64,000 nt of DNA from Amblyomma americanum. Lineage: Eukaryota; Arthropoda; Arachnida; Ixodida; Ixodidae. Positions 24,001-36,409 of the stretch are shown one piece after another; position 1 is the stretch's first letter, and each line of letters starts with the position of its first letter. Where the stretch lies: assembly GCF_052857255.1 (NCBI RefSeq), contig NW_027526719.1, positions 1 to 64,000 of the forward strand, written 5' to 3'. Both the position numbers and the translations under genes were made by a program. The notes beneath the pieces were generated by a model. The model did no database searches. It was not told where the DNA came from and saw nothing but the letters and a program-made list of their open reading frames with translations.

Positions 24001-24540
24001 CGAATACATGCTTTTCGCGCATTTATAAGAGAAAAAGTTTTGACGCGTATTAGGGAGACTTGCAAAACCGATGTGTTGTGGTTTAGCTCGTTTCGGTCTA
24101 AAACAGCTTGTTTCGTTGTATTAAGCACGAATACATGCTTTTCGCGCAGTTATAAGAGAAAAGTTTTGACGCGTATCAGAGGAACACTTGTAAAACCGAT
24201 GTGTTGTGATTTACCTCGTTTCGGTCTAAACCAGCTTGTTTCGTTGTATTAAGCACGAATACATGCTTTTCGCGCAGTTATAAGAGAAAAATTTTGACGC
24301 GTATCAGAGGAGAACTTGTACAACCGATGTGTTGTGATTCAGCTCGTTTCGGTCTAAAACAGCTTGTTTCGTTGTATTAAGCACGAATACATGCTTTTCG
24401 CGCAGTTATAAGAGAAAAAGTTTTGACGCGTATCAGATTAACACTTGTAAAACCGATGTGTTGTGATTTACATCGTTGCGGTCAAAACAGCTTGTTCCGT
24501 TGTATTAAGCACGAATACATGCTTTTCGCGCAGTTATAAG
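21091..24540 (+). repeat. 27-monomer tandem duplication, copy 1 (about 3,450 bp)
   Basis: Contains classes 10-16, a D monomer at 22000, a 15-monomer variant of the HOR (hybrid 8/11 near 23.28 kb and 13/15 junction near 23.65 kb), another D at 23920, and four B-like monomers ending in the private motif CAGCTTGTTCCGTTG near 24490. The same sequence is repeated in the next 3,450 bp. A private GATAAAGCTCG at about 22550 pairs with about 26000, and GTATGAGAGG at about 23029 pairs with about 26478. Confidence 0.82.
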
Positions 24541-27500
24541 AGAAAAAGTTTGACGCGTATTACGTGGATACTTGTAAAACCGATGTGTTGTGATTTAGCT
24601 CGTTTCGGTCTAAAACCGCTTGTTTCGATGTTTTAAGCACGAATACATGCTTTTCAAGCAGTTATTATAGAAGAAAAAGTTTTGACGCGTATTAGAGGGA
24701 CACTTGTAAAACCGATGTGTTCAGATTTAGCTCATCTCGGTCTAAAACAGCTTGTTTCGTTCTTTAAGCACGAATACAAGCTTTTCGCGCAGTTATAAGA
24801 GAAAAAGTTTAGACGCGTATCAGGGGAACACTTGTAAAACCGATGTGTTGTGATTTAGCTCGTTTCGGACTAAAACTGCTTGTTTAGTTGAATTAAGCAC
24901 GAATACATGCTTTTCGCGCTGTTATAAGAGAAAACGTTTTGACGCGTGTCACAGGGACACTTGTAAAACCGATGTGTTCAGATTTAGCTCGTTTCGGTCT
25001 AACACAGCTTGTTTCGTTGTATTAAGCACGAATACATGCTTTTCGCGCATTTATAAGAGAAAAAGTTTTGACGCGTATCACGTGGATACTTGTAAAACAG
25101 ATGTGTTGTGATTTAGCTCGTTTCGGTCTAAAACCGCTTGTTTCGATGTTTTAAGCACGAATACATGCTTTTCGCGCAGTTATAGAAGAAAACGTTTTGA
25201 CGCGTATTTGGGAGACTTGTAAAACCGATGTGTTGTGATTTAGCTCGTTTCGGTCTAAAACAGCTTGTTTCGTTGTATTAAGCACGAATACCTGCTTTTC
25301 GCGCAGTTATAAGAGAAAACGTTTTGACGCGTATCAGAGGAACACTCGTAAAACCAATGTGTTGTGATTTAGCTCGTTTCGGTCTAAAACAGCTTGTTTC
25401 GTTGGATTAATCACGAATACATGCTTTTCGCGCAGTTATAAGAGAAAAAGTTGACGCGTATGTGTTGACGTTGATGTGTTCAGATTTAGCTCGTTTCTGT
25501 CTAACACAGCTTGTTTCGTTGTATTAAGCACGAATACATGCTTTTCGCGCATTTATAAGAGAAAAAGTTTGGACGCGTATTAGGGAGACTTGTAAAACCG
25601 ATGTGTTGTGGTTTAGCTCGTTTCGGTCTAAAACAGCTTGTTTCGTTGTATTAAGCACGAATACATGCTTTTCGCGCAGTTATAAGAGAAAAAGTTTAGA
25701 CCCGTATCAGAGGAACACTTGTAAAAACCGATGTGTTGTGATTTAGCTCGTTTCGGACTAAAAAAGCTTGTTTAGTTGTATTAAGCACGAATACATGCTT
25801 TTCGCGCAGTTATAAGAGAAAAAGCTTTGACGAGTATCACGTGGATACTTGTAAAACTGATGTGTTCAGATATAGCTCGTTTCGGTCGAACACAGCTTGT
25901 TTCGTTGTATTATGCACAAATACATGCTTTTCGCGCATTTATAAGAGAAAACGTTTTGACGCGTATCACGTGGATACTTGTAAAACCGATGTGTTCAGAT
26001 AAAGCTCGTTTCGGTCTAAAACAGCTTGTTTCGTTGTATTAAGCACGAATACATGCTTTTCGCGTAGTTATAAGAGACAAAGTTTTGACGCGTAGCAGAG
26101 GAGAACTTGTAAAACCGAGGTGTTGTGATTTAGCTCGTTTCGGTCTAAAACAGCTTGTTTCGTTGTATTAAGCACGAATACATGCTTTTCGCGCAGTTAT
26201 AAGAGAAAAATTTTGACGCGTATCAGAGGAGAACTTGTACAACCGATGTGTTCAGATTTAGCTCGTTTCGGTCTAAAACAGCTTGTTTCGTTCTATTAAG
26301 CACGAATACATGCTTTCGCGCAGTTATAAGAGAAAAAGTTTTGACGCGTATCAGAGGAGAACTTGTACAACCGATGTGTTCAGATTTAGCTCGTTTCGGT
26401 CTAAAACAGCTTGTTTCGTTCTATTAAGCACGAATACATGCTTTTCGCGCAGTTATAAGAGAAAAAGTTTTGACGCGTATGAGAGGAAAACTTGTAAAAC
26501 CGATGTGAAGTGATTTACCTCGTTTCGGTCTAAAACAACTTGTTTCGTTGGATTAAGCACGAATACATGCTTTTCGCGCAGTTATAAGAGAAAAAGTTTT
26601 GACGCGTATTACGTGGATACTTGTAAAACCGATGTGCTGTGATTTAGCTCGTTTCGGTCTAAAACCGCTTGTTTCGATGTTTTAAGCACGAATACATGCT
26701 TTTCGCGCAGTTATAAGAGAAAAAGTTTTGACGCGTATCAGAGGAGAACTTGTACAACCGATGTGTTCAGATTTAGCTCGTTTCGGTCTAAAACAGCTTG
26801 TTTCGTTCTTTTAAGCACGAATACAAGCTTTTCGCGCAGTTATAAGAGAAAAAGTTTAGACGCGTATCAGGGGAACACTTGTAAAACCGATGTGTTGTGA
26901 TTTAGCTCGTTTCGGACTAAAACTGCTTGTTTAGTTGAATTAAGCACGAATACATGCTTTTCGCGCTGTTATAAGAGAAAACGTTTTGACGCGTGTCACA
27001 GGGACACTTGTAAAACCGATGTGTTCAGATTTAGCTCGTTTCGGTCTAACACAGCTTGTTTCGTTGTATTAAGCACGAATACATGCTTTTCGCGCAGTTA
27101 TAGAAGAAAACGTTTTGACGCGTATTTGGGAGACTTGTAAAACCGATGTGTTGTGATTTAGCTCGTTTCGGTCTAAAACAGCTTGTTTCGTTGTATTAAG
27201 CACGAATACATGCTTTTCGCGCAGTTATAAGAGAAAAAGTTTTGACGCGTATCAGAGGAACACTCGTAAAACCAATGTGTTGTGATTTAGCTCGTTTCGG
27301 TCTAAAACAGCTTGTTTCGTTGGATTAATCACGAATACATGCTTTTCGCGCAGTTATAAGAGAAAAAGTTGACGCGTATGTGTTGACGTTGATGTGTTCA
27401 GATTTAGCTCGTTTCTGTCTAACACAGCTTGTTTCGTTGTATTAAGCACGAATACATGCTTTTCGCGCATTTATAAGAGAAAAAGTTTTGACGCGTATTA

Positions 27501-27960
27501 GGGAGACTTGTAAAACCGATGTGTTGTGGTTTAGCTCGTTCGGTCTAAAACAGCTTGTTTCGTTGTATTAAGCACGAATACATGCTTTCGCGCAGTTATA
27601 AGAGAAAAAGTTTTGACGCGTATCAGAGGAACACTTGTAAAACCGATGTGTTGTGATTTACCTCGTTTCGGTCTAAACCAGCTTGTTTCGTTGTATTAAG
27701 CACGAATACATGCTTTTCGCGCAGTTATAAGAGAAAAATTTTGACGCGTATCAGAGGAGAACTTGTACAACCGATGTGTTGTGATTCAGCTCGTTTCGGT
27801 CTAAAACAGCTTGTTTCGTTGTATTAAGCACGAATACATGCTTTTCGCGCAGTTATAAGAGAAAAAGTTTTGACGCGTATCAGATTAACACTTGTAAAAC
27901 CGATGTGTTGTGATTTACATCGTTGCGGTCAAAACAGCTTGTTCCGTTGTATTAAGCAGG
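24541..27960 (+). repeat. 27-monomer tandem duplication, copy 2
   Basis: Repeats 21091-24540 including D monomers at 25450 and 27368, the same two hybrid monomers, and the private CAGCTTGTTCCGTTG near 27930. The private changes shared by the two copies show that the hybrids arose before this 3.45-kb duplication. Edges are placed by eye to within tens of bases. Confidence 0.82.
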
Positions 27961-28540
27961 AATACATGCTTTTCGCGCTGTTATAAGAGAAAACGTTTTG
28001 ACGCGTGTCACAGGGACACTTGTAAAACCGATGTGTTGTGATTTAGCTCGTTTCGGTCTAAAACAGCTTGTTTCGTTGGATTAATCACGAATACATGCTT
28101 TTCGCGCAGTTATAAGAGAAAAAGTTTTGACGCGTATCAGATTAACACTTGTAAAACCGATGTGTTGTGATTTAGCTCGTTTCGGTCTAAAACAGCTTGT
28201 TTCGTTGTAATAAGCACGAATACATGCTTTTCGCGCAAATATAAGAGAAAAAGTTTTGACGCGTATCAGAGGAACACGTAAAACCGATGTGTTCAGATTT
28301 ACCTCGTTTCGGTCTAAAACAGCTTGTTTCGTTGGATTAAGCAGGAATACATGCTTTTCGCGCAGTTATAAGAGAAAAAGTTTTGACGCGTATCTGAGGA
28401 AAACTTGTAAAACCGATGTGTTGTGATTTACCTCGTTTCGGTCTAAAACAGCTTGTTTCGTTGGATTAAGCACGAATACATGCTTTTCGCGCAGTTATAA
28501 GAGAAAAAGTTTTGACGCGTATCACGTGGATACTTGTAAA
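27961..28540 (+). repeat. Transition block, A-type to B-type monomers
   Basis: Starts with an AGCAGGAATAC tail and a GTCACAGGG monomer. A TCAGATTAACAC monomer with GTAATAAGC, a shortened AACACGTAAAACC monomer (TTGT missing) and a TCTGAGGAAAAC monomer follow. These classes are typical of the array to the right and largely absent to the left. Confidence 0.7.
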
Positions 28541-29566
28541 ACCGATGTTCAGATATAGCTCGTTTTGGTATAAAACAGCTTGTTTCGTTGTTTTAAGCAC
28601 GAATACATGCTTTTCGCGCAATTATAGAAGAAAAAGTTTTGACGCGTATTAGAGGGACACTTGTAAAACCGATGTGTTCAGATTTAGCTCATCTCGGTCT
28701 AAAACAGCTTGTTTCGTTGTTTTAAGCACGAATACATGCTTTTCGCGCAGTTATAAGAGAAAAAGTTTTGACGCGTATCAGAGGAACACTTGTAAAACCG
28801 ATGTGTTGTGATTTAGCTCGTTTCGGACTAAAAGAGCTTGTTTCGTTGTTTTAAGCACGAATACATGCTTTTCGCGCAGTTATAAGAGAAAAAGTTTAGA
28901 CGCCTATCAGAGGAACACTTGTAAAAACCGATGTGTTGTGATTTAGCTCGTTTCGGACTAAAAAAGCTTGTTTAGTTGTATTAAGCACGAATACATGCTT
29001 TTCGCGCAGTTATAAGAGAAAAAGCTTTGACGAGTATCACGTGGATACTTGTAAAACCGATGTGTTGTGATTTAGCTCGTTTCGGACTAAAAAAGCTTGT
29101 TTCGTTGTATTATGCACAAATACATGCTTTTCGCGCATTTATAAGAGAAAACGTTTTGACGCGTATCACGTGGATACTTGTAAAACCGATGTGTTGTGAT
29201 TTAGCTCGTTTCGGTCTAAAACCGCTTGTTTCGATGCTTTAAACACGAAAACATGCTTTTCGCGCAGTTATAAAAGAAAACATTTTGACGCGTATTATAG
29301 GGAGACTTGTAAAACCGATGTGTTGTGATGTAGCTCGTTTCGGTCTAAAACAGCTTGTTTCGTTGTATTAAGCACGAATACATGCTTTTCGCGCAGTTTA
29401 AGAGAAAAAGTTTTGACGCGTATCAGAGGAACACTCGTAAAACCAATGTGTTGTGATTTAGCTCGTTTCGGTCTAAAACAGCTTGTTTCGTTGGATTAAT
29501 CACGAATACATGCTTTTCGCGCATTTATAAGAGAAAAAGTTTTGACGCGTATTAGGGAGACGTAAA
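28541..29566 (+). repeat. Eight-monomer tandem duplication, copy 1 (1,026 bp)
   Basis: Begins at ACCGATGTTCAGATATAG, which lacks the usual TG after GATG. The same lesion recurs at 29567, 1,026 bp away. It includes a monomer with ATGCTTTAAACACG and AAAACATGC tail and a following ATTATAGGGAGAC monomer, both uncommon elsewhere. A private GTGATGTAGC near 29325 is absent from copy 2. Confidence 0.8.
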
Positions 29567-30596
29567 ACCGATGTTCAGATATAGCTCGTTTTGGTATAAA
29601 ACAGCTTGTTTCGTTGTTTTAAGCACGAATACATGCTTTTCGCGCAATTATAGAAGAAAAAGTTTTGACGCGTATTAGAGGGACACTTGTAAAACCGATG
29701 TGTTCAGATTTAGCTCATCTCGGTCTAAAACAGCTTGTTTCGTTGTTTTAAGCACGAATACATGCTTTTCGCGCAGTTATAAGAGAAAAAGTTTTGACGC
29801 GTATCAGAGGAACACTTGTAAAACCGATGTGTTGTGATTTAGCTCGTTTCGGACTAAAAGAGCTTGTTTCGTTGTTTTAAGCACGAATACATGCTTTTCG
29901 CGCAGTTATAAGAGAAAAAGTTTAGACGCCTATCAGAGGAACACTTGTAAAAAACCGATGTGTTGTGATTTAGCTCGTTTCGGACTAAAAAAGCTTGTTT
30001 AGTTGTATTAAGCACGAATACATGCTTTTCGCGCAGTTATAAGAGAAAAAGCTTTGACGAGTATCACGTGGATACTTGTAAAACCGATGTGTTGTGATTT
30101 AGCTCGTTTCGGACTAAAAAAGCTTGTTTCGTTGTATTATGCACAAATACATGCTTTTCGCGCATTTATAAGAGAAAACGTTTTGACGCGTATCACGTGG
30201 ATACTTGTAAAACCGATGTGTTGTGATTTAGCTCGTTTCGGTCTAAAACCGCTTGTTTCGATGCTTTAAACACGAAAACATGCTTTTCGCGCAGTTATAA
30301 AAGAAAACATTTTGACGCGTATTATAGGGAGACTTGTAAAACCGATGTGTTGTGATTTAGCTCGTTTCGGTCTAAAACAGCTTGTTTCGTTGTATTAAGC
30401 ACGAATACATGCTTTTCGCGCAGTTTAAGAGAAAAAGTTTTGACGCGTATCAGAGGAACACTCGTAAAACCAATGTGTTGTGATTTAGCTCGTTTCGGTC
30501 TAAAACAGCTTGTTTCGTTGGATTTAATCACGAATACATGCTTTTCGCGCATTTATAAGAGAAAAAGTTTTGACGCGTATTAGGGAGACTTGTAAA
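29567..30596 (+). repeat. Eight-monomer tandem duplication, copy 2
   Basis: Near-identical to 28541-29566, with one extra A near 29951, one extra T near 30522 and restoration of TTGT near 30590. The last two monomers also serve as the start of the next, larger duplication, so the two events overlap. Confidence 0.8.
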
Positions 30597-33336
30597 ACCG
30601 ATGTGTTGTGGTTTAGCTCGTTTCGGTCTAAAACAGCTTGTTTCGTTGTATTAAGCACGAATACATGCTTTTCGCGCAGTTATAAGAGAAAAAGTTTTGA
30701 CGCGTATCAGAGGAACACTTGTAAAACCGATGTGTTCAGATTTACCTCGTTTCGGTCTAAACCAGCTTGTTTCGTTGGATTAAGCAGGAATACATGCTTT
30801 TCGCGCAGTTATAAGAGAAAAAGTTTTGACGCGTATCTGAGGAAAACTTGTAAAACCGATGTGTTGTGATTTACCTCGTTTCGGTCTAAAACAGCTTGTT
30901 TCGTTGGATTAAGCACGAATACATGCTTTTCGCGCAGTTATAAGAGAAAAAGCTTTGACGAGTATCACGTGGATACTTGTAAAACCGATGTGTTCAGATA
31001 TAGCTCGTTTCGGTCTAAAACAGCTTGTTTCGTTGTATTAAGCACGAATACATGCTTTTCGCGTAGTTATAAGAGACAAAGTTTTGACGCGTAGCAGAGG
31101 AGAACTTGTAAAACCGAGGTGTTGTGATTTAGCTCGTTTCGGTCTAAAACAGCTTGTTTCGTTGTATTAAGCACGAATACATGCTTTTCGCGCAGTTATA
31201 AGAGAAAAATTTTGACGCGTATCAGAGGAGAACTTGTACAACCGATGTGTTCAGATTTAGCTCGTTTCGGTCTAAAACAGCTTGTTTCGTTCTATTAAGC
31301 ACGAATACATGCTTTTCGCGCAGTTATAAGAGAAAAAGTTTTGACGCGTATCAGAGGAGAACTTGTAAAACCGATGTGTTTAGATTTAGCTCATCTCGGT
31401 CTAAAACAGCTTGTTTCGTACTTTTAAGCATGAATACAAGCTTTTCGCGCAGTTATAAGAGAAAAAGTTTAGACGCGTATCAGGGGAACGTTTGTAAAAC
31501 CGATGTGTTCAGATTTAGCTCGTTTCGGTCTAACACAGCTTGTTTCGTTGTATTAAGCACGAATACATGCTTTTCGCGCATTTATAAGAGAAAAAGTTTT
31601 GACGCGTATCACGTGGATACTTGTAAAACAGATGTGTTGTGATTTAGCTCGTTTCGGTCTAAAACCGCTTGTTTCGATGTTTTAAGCACGAATACATGCT
31701 TTTCGCGCAGTTATAGAAGAAAACGTTTTGACGCGTATTTGGGAGACTTGTAAAACCGATGTGTTGTGATTTAGCTCGTTTCGGTCTAAAACAGCTTGTT
31801 TCGTTGTATTAGGCACGAATACATGCTTTTCGCGCAGTTATAAGAGAAAAAGTTTTGACGCGTATCAGAGGAACACTCGTAAAACCAATGTGTTGTGATT
31901 TAGCTCGTTTCGGTCTAAAACAGCTTGTTTCGTTGGATTAATCACGAATACATGCTTTTCGCGCAGTTATAAGAGAAAAAGTTGACGCGTATGTGTTGAC
32001 GTTGATGTGTTCAGATTTAGCTCGTTTCTGTCTAACACAGCTTGTTTCGTTGTATTAAGCACGAATACATGCTTTTCGCGCATTTATAAGAGAAAAAGTT
32101 TTGACGCGTATTAGGGAGACGTAAAACCGATGTGTTGTGGTTTAGCTCGTTTCGGTCTAAAACAGCTTGTTTCGTTGTATTAAGCACGAATACATGCTTT
32201 TCGCGCAGTTATAAGAGAAAAAGTTTTGACGCGTATCAGATTAACACTTGTAAAACCGATGTGTTGTGATTTAGCTCGTTTCGGTCTAAAACAGCTTGTT
32301 TCGTTGTATTAAGCACGAATACATGCTTTTCGCGCAGTTAGAAGAGAAAAAGTTTTGACGCGTATCAGAGGAACACTTGTAAAACCGATGTGTTCAGATT
32401 TACCTCGTTTCGGTCTAAACCAGCTTGTTTCGTTGTATTAAGCACGAATACATGCTTTTCGCGCAGTTATAAGAGAAAAATTTTGACGCGTATCAGAGGA
32501 GAACTTGTACAACCGATGTGTTCAGATTTAGCTCGTTTCGGTCTAAAACAGCTTGTTTCGTTCTATTAAGCACGAATACATGCTTTTTGCGCAGTTATAA
32601 GAGAAAAAGTTTTGACGCGTATCAGAGGAAAACTTGTAAAACCGATGTGTTGTGATTCAGCTCGTTTCGGTCTAAAACAGCTTGTTTCGTTGTATTAAGC
32701 ACGAATACATGCTTTTCGCGCAGTTATAAGAGAAAAAGTTTTGACGCGTATCAGATTAACACTTGTAAAACCGATGTGTTGTGATTTACCTCGTTGCGGT
32801 CTAAAACAGCTTGTTTCGTTGTATTAAGCAGGAATACATGCTTTTCGCGCTGTTATAAGAGAAAACGTTTTGACGCGTGTCACAGGGACACTTGTAAAAC
32901 CGATGTTTTGTGATTTAGCTCGTTTCGGTCTAAAACAGCTTGTTTCGTTGGATTAATCACGAATACATGCTTTTCGCGCAGTTATAAGAGAAAAAGTTTT
33001 GACGCGTATCAGATTAACACTTGTAAAACCGATGTGTTGTGATTTAGCTCGTTTCAGTCTAAAACAGCTTGTTTCGTTGTAATAAGCACGAATACATGCT
33101 TTTCGCGCAGTTATAAGAGAAAAAGTTTTGACGCGTATCAGAGGAACACGTAAAACCGATGTGTTCAGATTTACCTCGTTTCGGTCTAAAACAGCTTGTT
33201 TCGTTGGATTAAGCAGGAATACATGCTTTTCGCGCAGTTATAAGAGAAAAAGTTTTGACGCGTATCTGAGGAAAACTTGTAAAACCGATGTGTTGTGATT
33301 TACCTCGTTTCGGTCTAAAACAGCTTGTTTCGTTGT
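30375..33336 (+). repeat. 23-24-monomer tandem duplication, copy 1
   Basis: Contains a CAGTTTAAGAG monomer, TTAGGGAGAC, TCAGAGGAAC with AAACCAGC, TCTGAGGAAAAC, GCTTTGACGAG, GAGACAAAG, a private TTTAGATTTAGC with GTACTTTTAAGCATG near 31380-31431, a private AACGTTTGTAAAACC near 31488, and D at 31981. All recur 3,071 bp downstream. Confidence 0.82.
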
Positions 33337-36300
33337 ATTAAGCACGAATACATGCTTTTCGCGCAGTTTAAGAGAAAAAGTTTTGACGCGTATCAGAGGA
33401 ACACTCGTAAAACCAATGTGTTGTGATTTAGCTCGTTTCGGTCTAAAACAGCTTGTTTCGTTGGATTAATCACGAATACATGCTTTTCGCGCATTTATAA
33501 GAGAAAAAGTTTTGACGCGTATTAGGGAGACTTGTAAAACCGATGTGTTGTGGTTTAGCTCGTTTCGGTCTAAAACAGCTTGTTTCGTTGTATTAAGCAC
33601 AAATACATGCTTTTCGCGCAGTTATAAGAGAAAAAGTTTTGACGCCTATCAGATTAACACTTGTAAAACCGATGTGTTGTGATTCAGCTCGTTTCGGTCT
33701 AAAACAGCTTGTTTCGTTGTATTAAGCACGAATACATTCTTTTCGCGCAGTTATAAGAGAAAAAGTTTTGACGCGTATCAGAGGAACACTTGTAAAACCG
33801 ATGTGTTCAGATTTACCTCGTTTCGGTCTAAACCAGCTTGTTTCGTTGGATTAAGCAGGAATACATGCTTTTCGCGCAGTTATAGGAGAAAAAGTTTTGA
33901 CGCGTATCTGAGGAAAACTTGTAAAACCGATGTGTTGTGATTTACCTCGTTTCGGTCTAAAACAGCTTGTTTCGTTGGATTAAGCACGAATACATGCTTT
34001 TCGCGCAGTTATAAGAGAAAAAGCTTTGACGAGTATCACGTGGATACTTGTAAAACCGATGTGTTCAGATATAGCTCGTTTCGGTCTAAAACAGCTTGTT
34101 TCGTTGTATTAAGCACGAATACATGCTTTTCGCGTAGTTATAAGAGACAAAGTTTTGACGCGTAGCAGAGGAGAACTTGTAAAACCGAGGTGTTGTGATT
34201 TAGCTCGTTTCGGTCTAAAACAGCTTGTTTCGTTGTATTAAGCACGAATACATGCTTTTCGCGCAGTTATAAGAGAAAAATTTTGACGCGTATCAGAGGA
34301 GAACTTGTACAACCGATGTGTTCAGATTTAGCTCGTTTCGGTCTAAAACAGCTTGTTTCGTTCTATTAAGCACGAATACATGCTTTTCGCGCAGTTATAA
34401 GAGAAAAAGTTTTGACGCGTATCAGAGGAGAACTTGTAAAACCGATGTGTTTAGATTTAGCTCATCTCGGTCTAAAACAGCTTGTTTCGTACTTTTAAGC
34501 ATGAATACAAGCTTTTCGCGCAGTTATAAGAGAAAAAGTTTAGACGCGTATCAGGGGAACGTTTGTAAAACCGATGTGTTCAGATTTAGCTCGTTTCGGT
34601 CTAACACAGCTTGTTTCGTTGTATTAAGCACGAATACATGCTTTTCGCGCATTTATAAGAGAAAAAGTTTTGACGCGTATCACGTGGATACTTGTAAAAC
34701 AGATGTGTTGTGATTTAGCTCGTTTCGGTCTAAAACCGCTTGTTTCGATGTTTTAAGCACGAATACATGCTTTTCGCGCAGTTATAGAAGAAAACGTTTT
34801 GACGCGTATTTGGGAGACTTGTAAAACCGATGTGTTGTGATTTAGCTCGTTTCGGTCTAAAACAGCTTGTTTCGTTGTATTAGGCACGAATACATGCTTT
34901 TCGCGCAGTTATAAGAGAAAAAGTTTTGACGCGTATCAGAGGAACACTCGTAAAACCAATGTGTTGTGATTTAGCTCGTTTCGGTCTAAAACAGCTTGTT
35001 TCGTTGGATTAATCACGAATACATGCTTTTCGCGCAGTTATAAGAGAAAAAGTTGACGCGTATGTGTTGACGTTGATGTGTTCAGATTTAGCTCGTTTCT
35101 GTCTAACACAGCTTGTTTCGTTGTATTAAGCACGAATACATGCTTTTCGCGCATTTATAAGAGAAAAAGTTTTGACGCGTATTAGGGAGACGTAAAACCG
35201 ATGTGTTGTGGTTTAGCTCGTTTCGGTCTAAAACAGCTTGTTTCGTTGTATTAAGCACGAATACATGCTTTTCGCGCAGTTATACGAGAAAAAGTTTTGA
35301 CGCGTATCAGATTAACACTTGTAAAACCGATGTGTTGTGATTTAGCTCGTTTCGGTCTAAAACAGCTTGTTTCGTTGTATTAAGCACGAATACATGCTTT
35401 TCGCGCAGTTAGAAGAGAAAAAGTTTTGACGCGTATCAGAGGAACACTTGTAAAACCGATGTGTTCAGATTTACCTCGTTTCGGTCTAAACCAGCTTGTT
35501 TCGTTGTATTAAGCACGAATACATGCTTTTCGCGCAGTTATAAGAGAAAAATTTTGACGCGTATCAGAGGAGAACTTGTACAACCGATGTGTTCAGATTT
35601 AGCTCGTTTCGGTCTAAAACAGCTTGTTTCGTTCTATTAAGCACGAATACATGCTTTTTGCGCAGTTATAAGAGAAAAAGTTTTGACGCGTATCAGAGGA
35701 AAACTTGTAAAACCGATGTGTTGTGATTCAGCTCGTTTCGGTCTAAAACAGCTTGTTTCGTTGTATTAAGCACGAATACATGCTTTTCGCGCAGTTATAA
35801 GAGAAAAAGTTTTGACGCGTATCAGATTAACACTTGTAAAACCGATGTGTTGTGATTTACCTCGTTGCGGTCTAAAACAGCTTGTTTCGTTGTATTAAGC
35901 AGGAATACATGCTTTTCGCGCTGTTATAAGAGAAAACGTTTTGACGCGTGTCACAGGGACACTTGTAAAACCGATGTTTTGTGATTTAGCTCGTTTCGGT
36001 CTAAAACAGCTTGTTTCGTTGGATTAATCACGAATACATGCTTTTCGCGCAGTTATAAGAGAAAAAGTTTTGACGCGTATCAGATTAACACTTGTAAAAC
36101 CGATGTGTTGTGATTTAGCTCGTTTCAGTCCTAAAACAGCTTGTTTCGTTGTAATAAGCACGAATACATGCTTTTCGCGCAGTTATAAGAGAAAAAGTTT
36201 TGACGCGTATCAGAGGAACACGTAAAACCGATGTGTTCAGATTTACCTCGTTTCGGTCTAAAACAGCTTGTTTCGTTGGATTAAGCAGGAATACATGCTT

Positions 36301-36409
36301 TTCGCGCAGTTATAAGAGAAAAAGTTTTGACGCGTATCTGAGGAAAACTTGTAAAACCGATGTGTTGTGATTTACCTCGTTTCGGTCTAAAACAGCTTGT
36401 TTCGTTGGA
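33337..36409 (+). repeat. 23-24-monomer tandem duplication, copy 2
   Basis: Repeats the previous block, with D at 35052 (31981 + 3,071). The private GTACTTTTAAGCATG and AACGTTTGTAAAACC lesions are preserved. It has one extra monomer near 33630-33742 (GACGCCTATC with GTGATTCAGC). Small differences include TTATAGGAG near 33891, TTATACGAG near 35280 and an inserted C near 36131. Confidence 0.82.
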
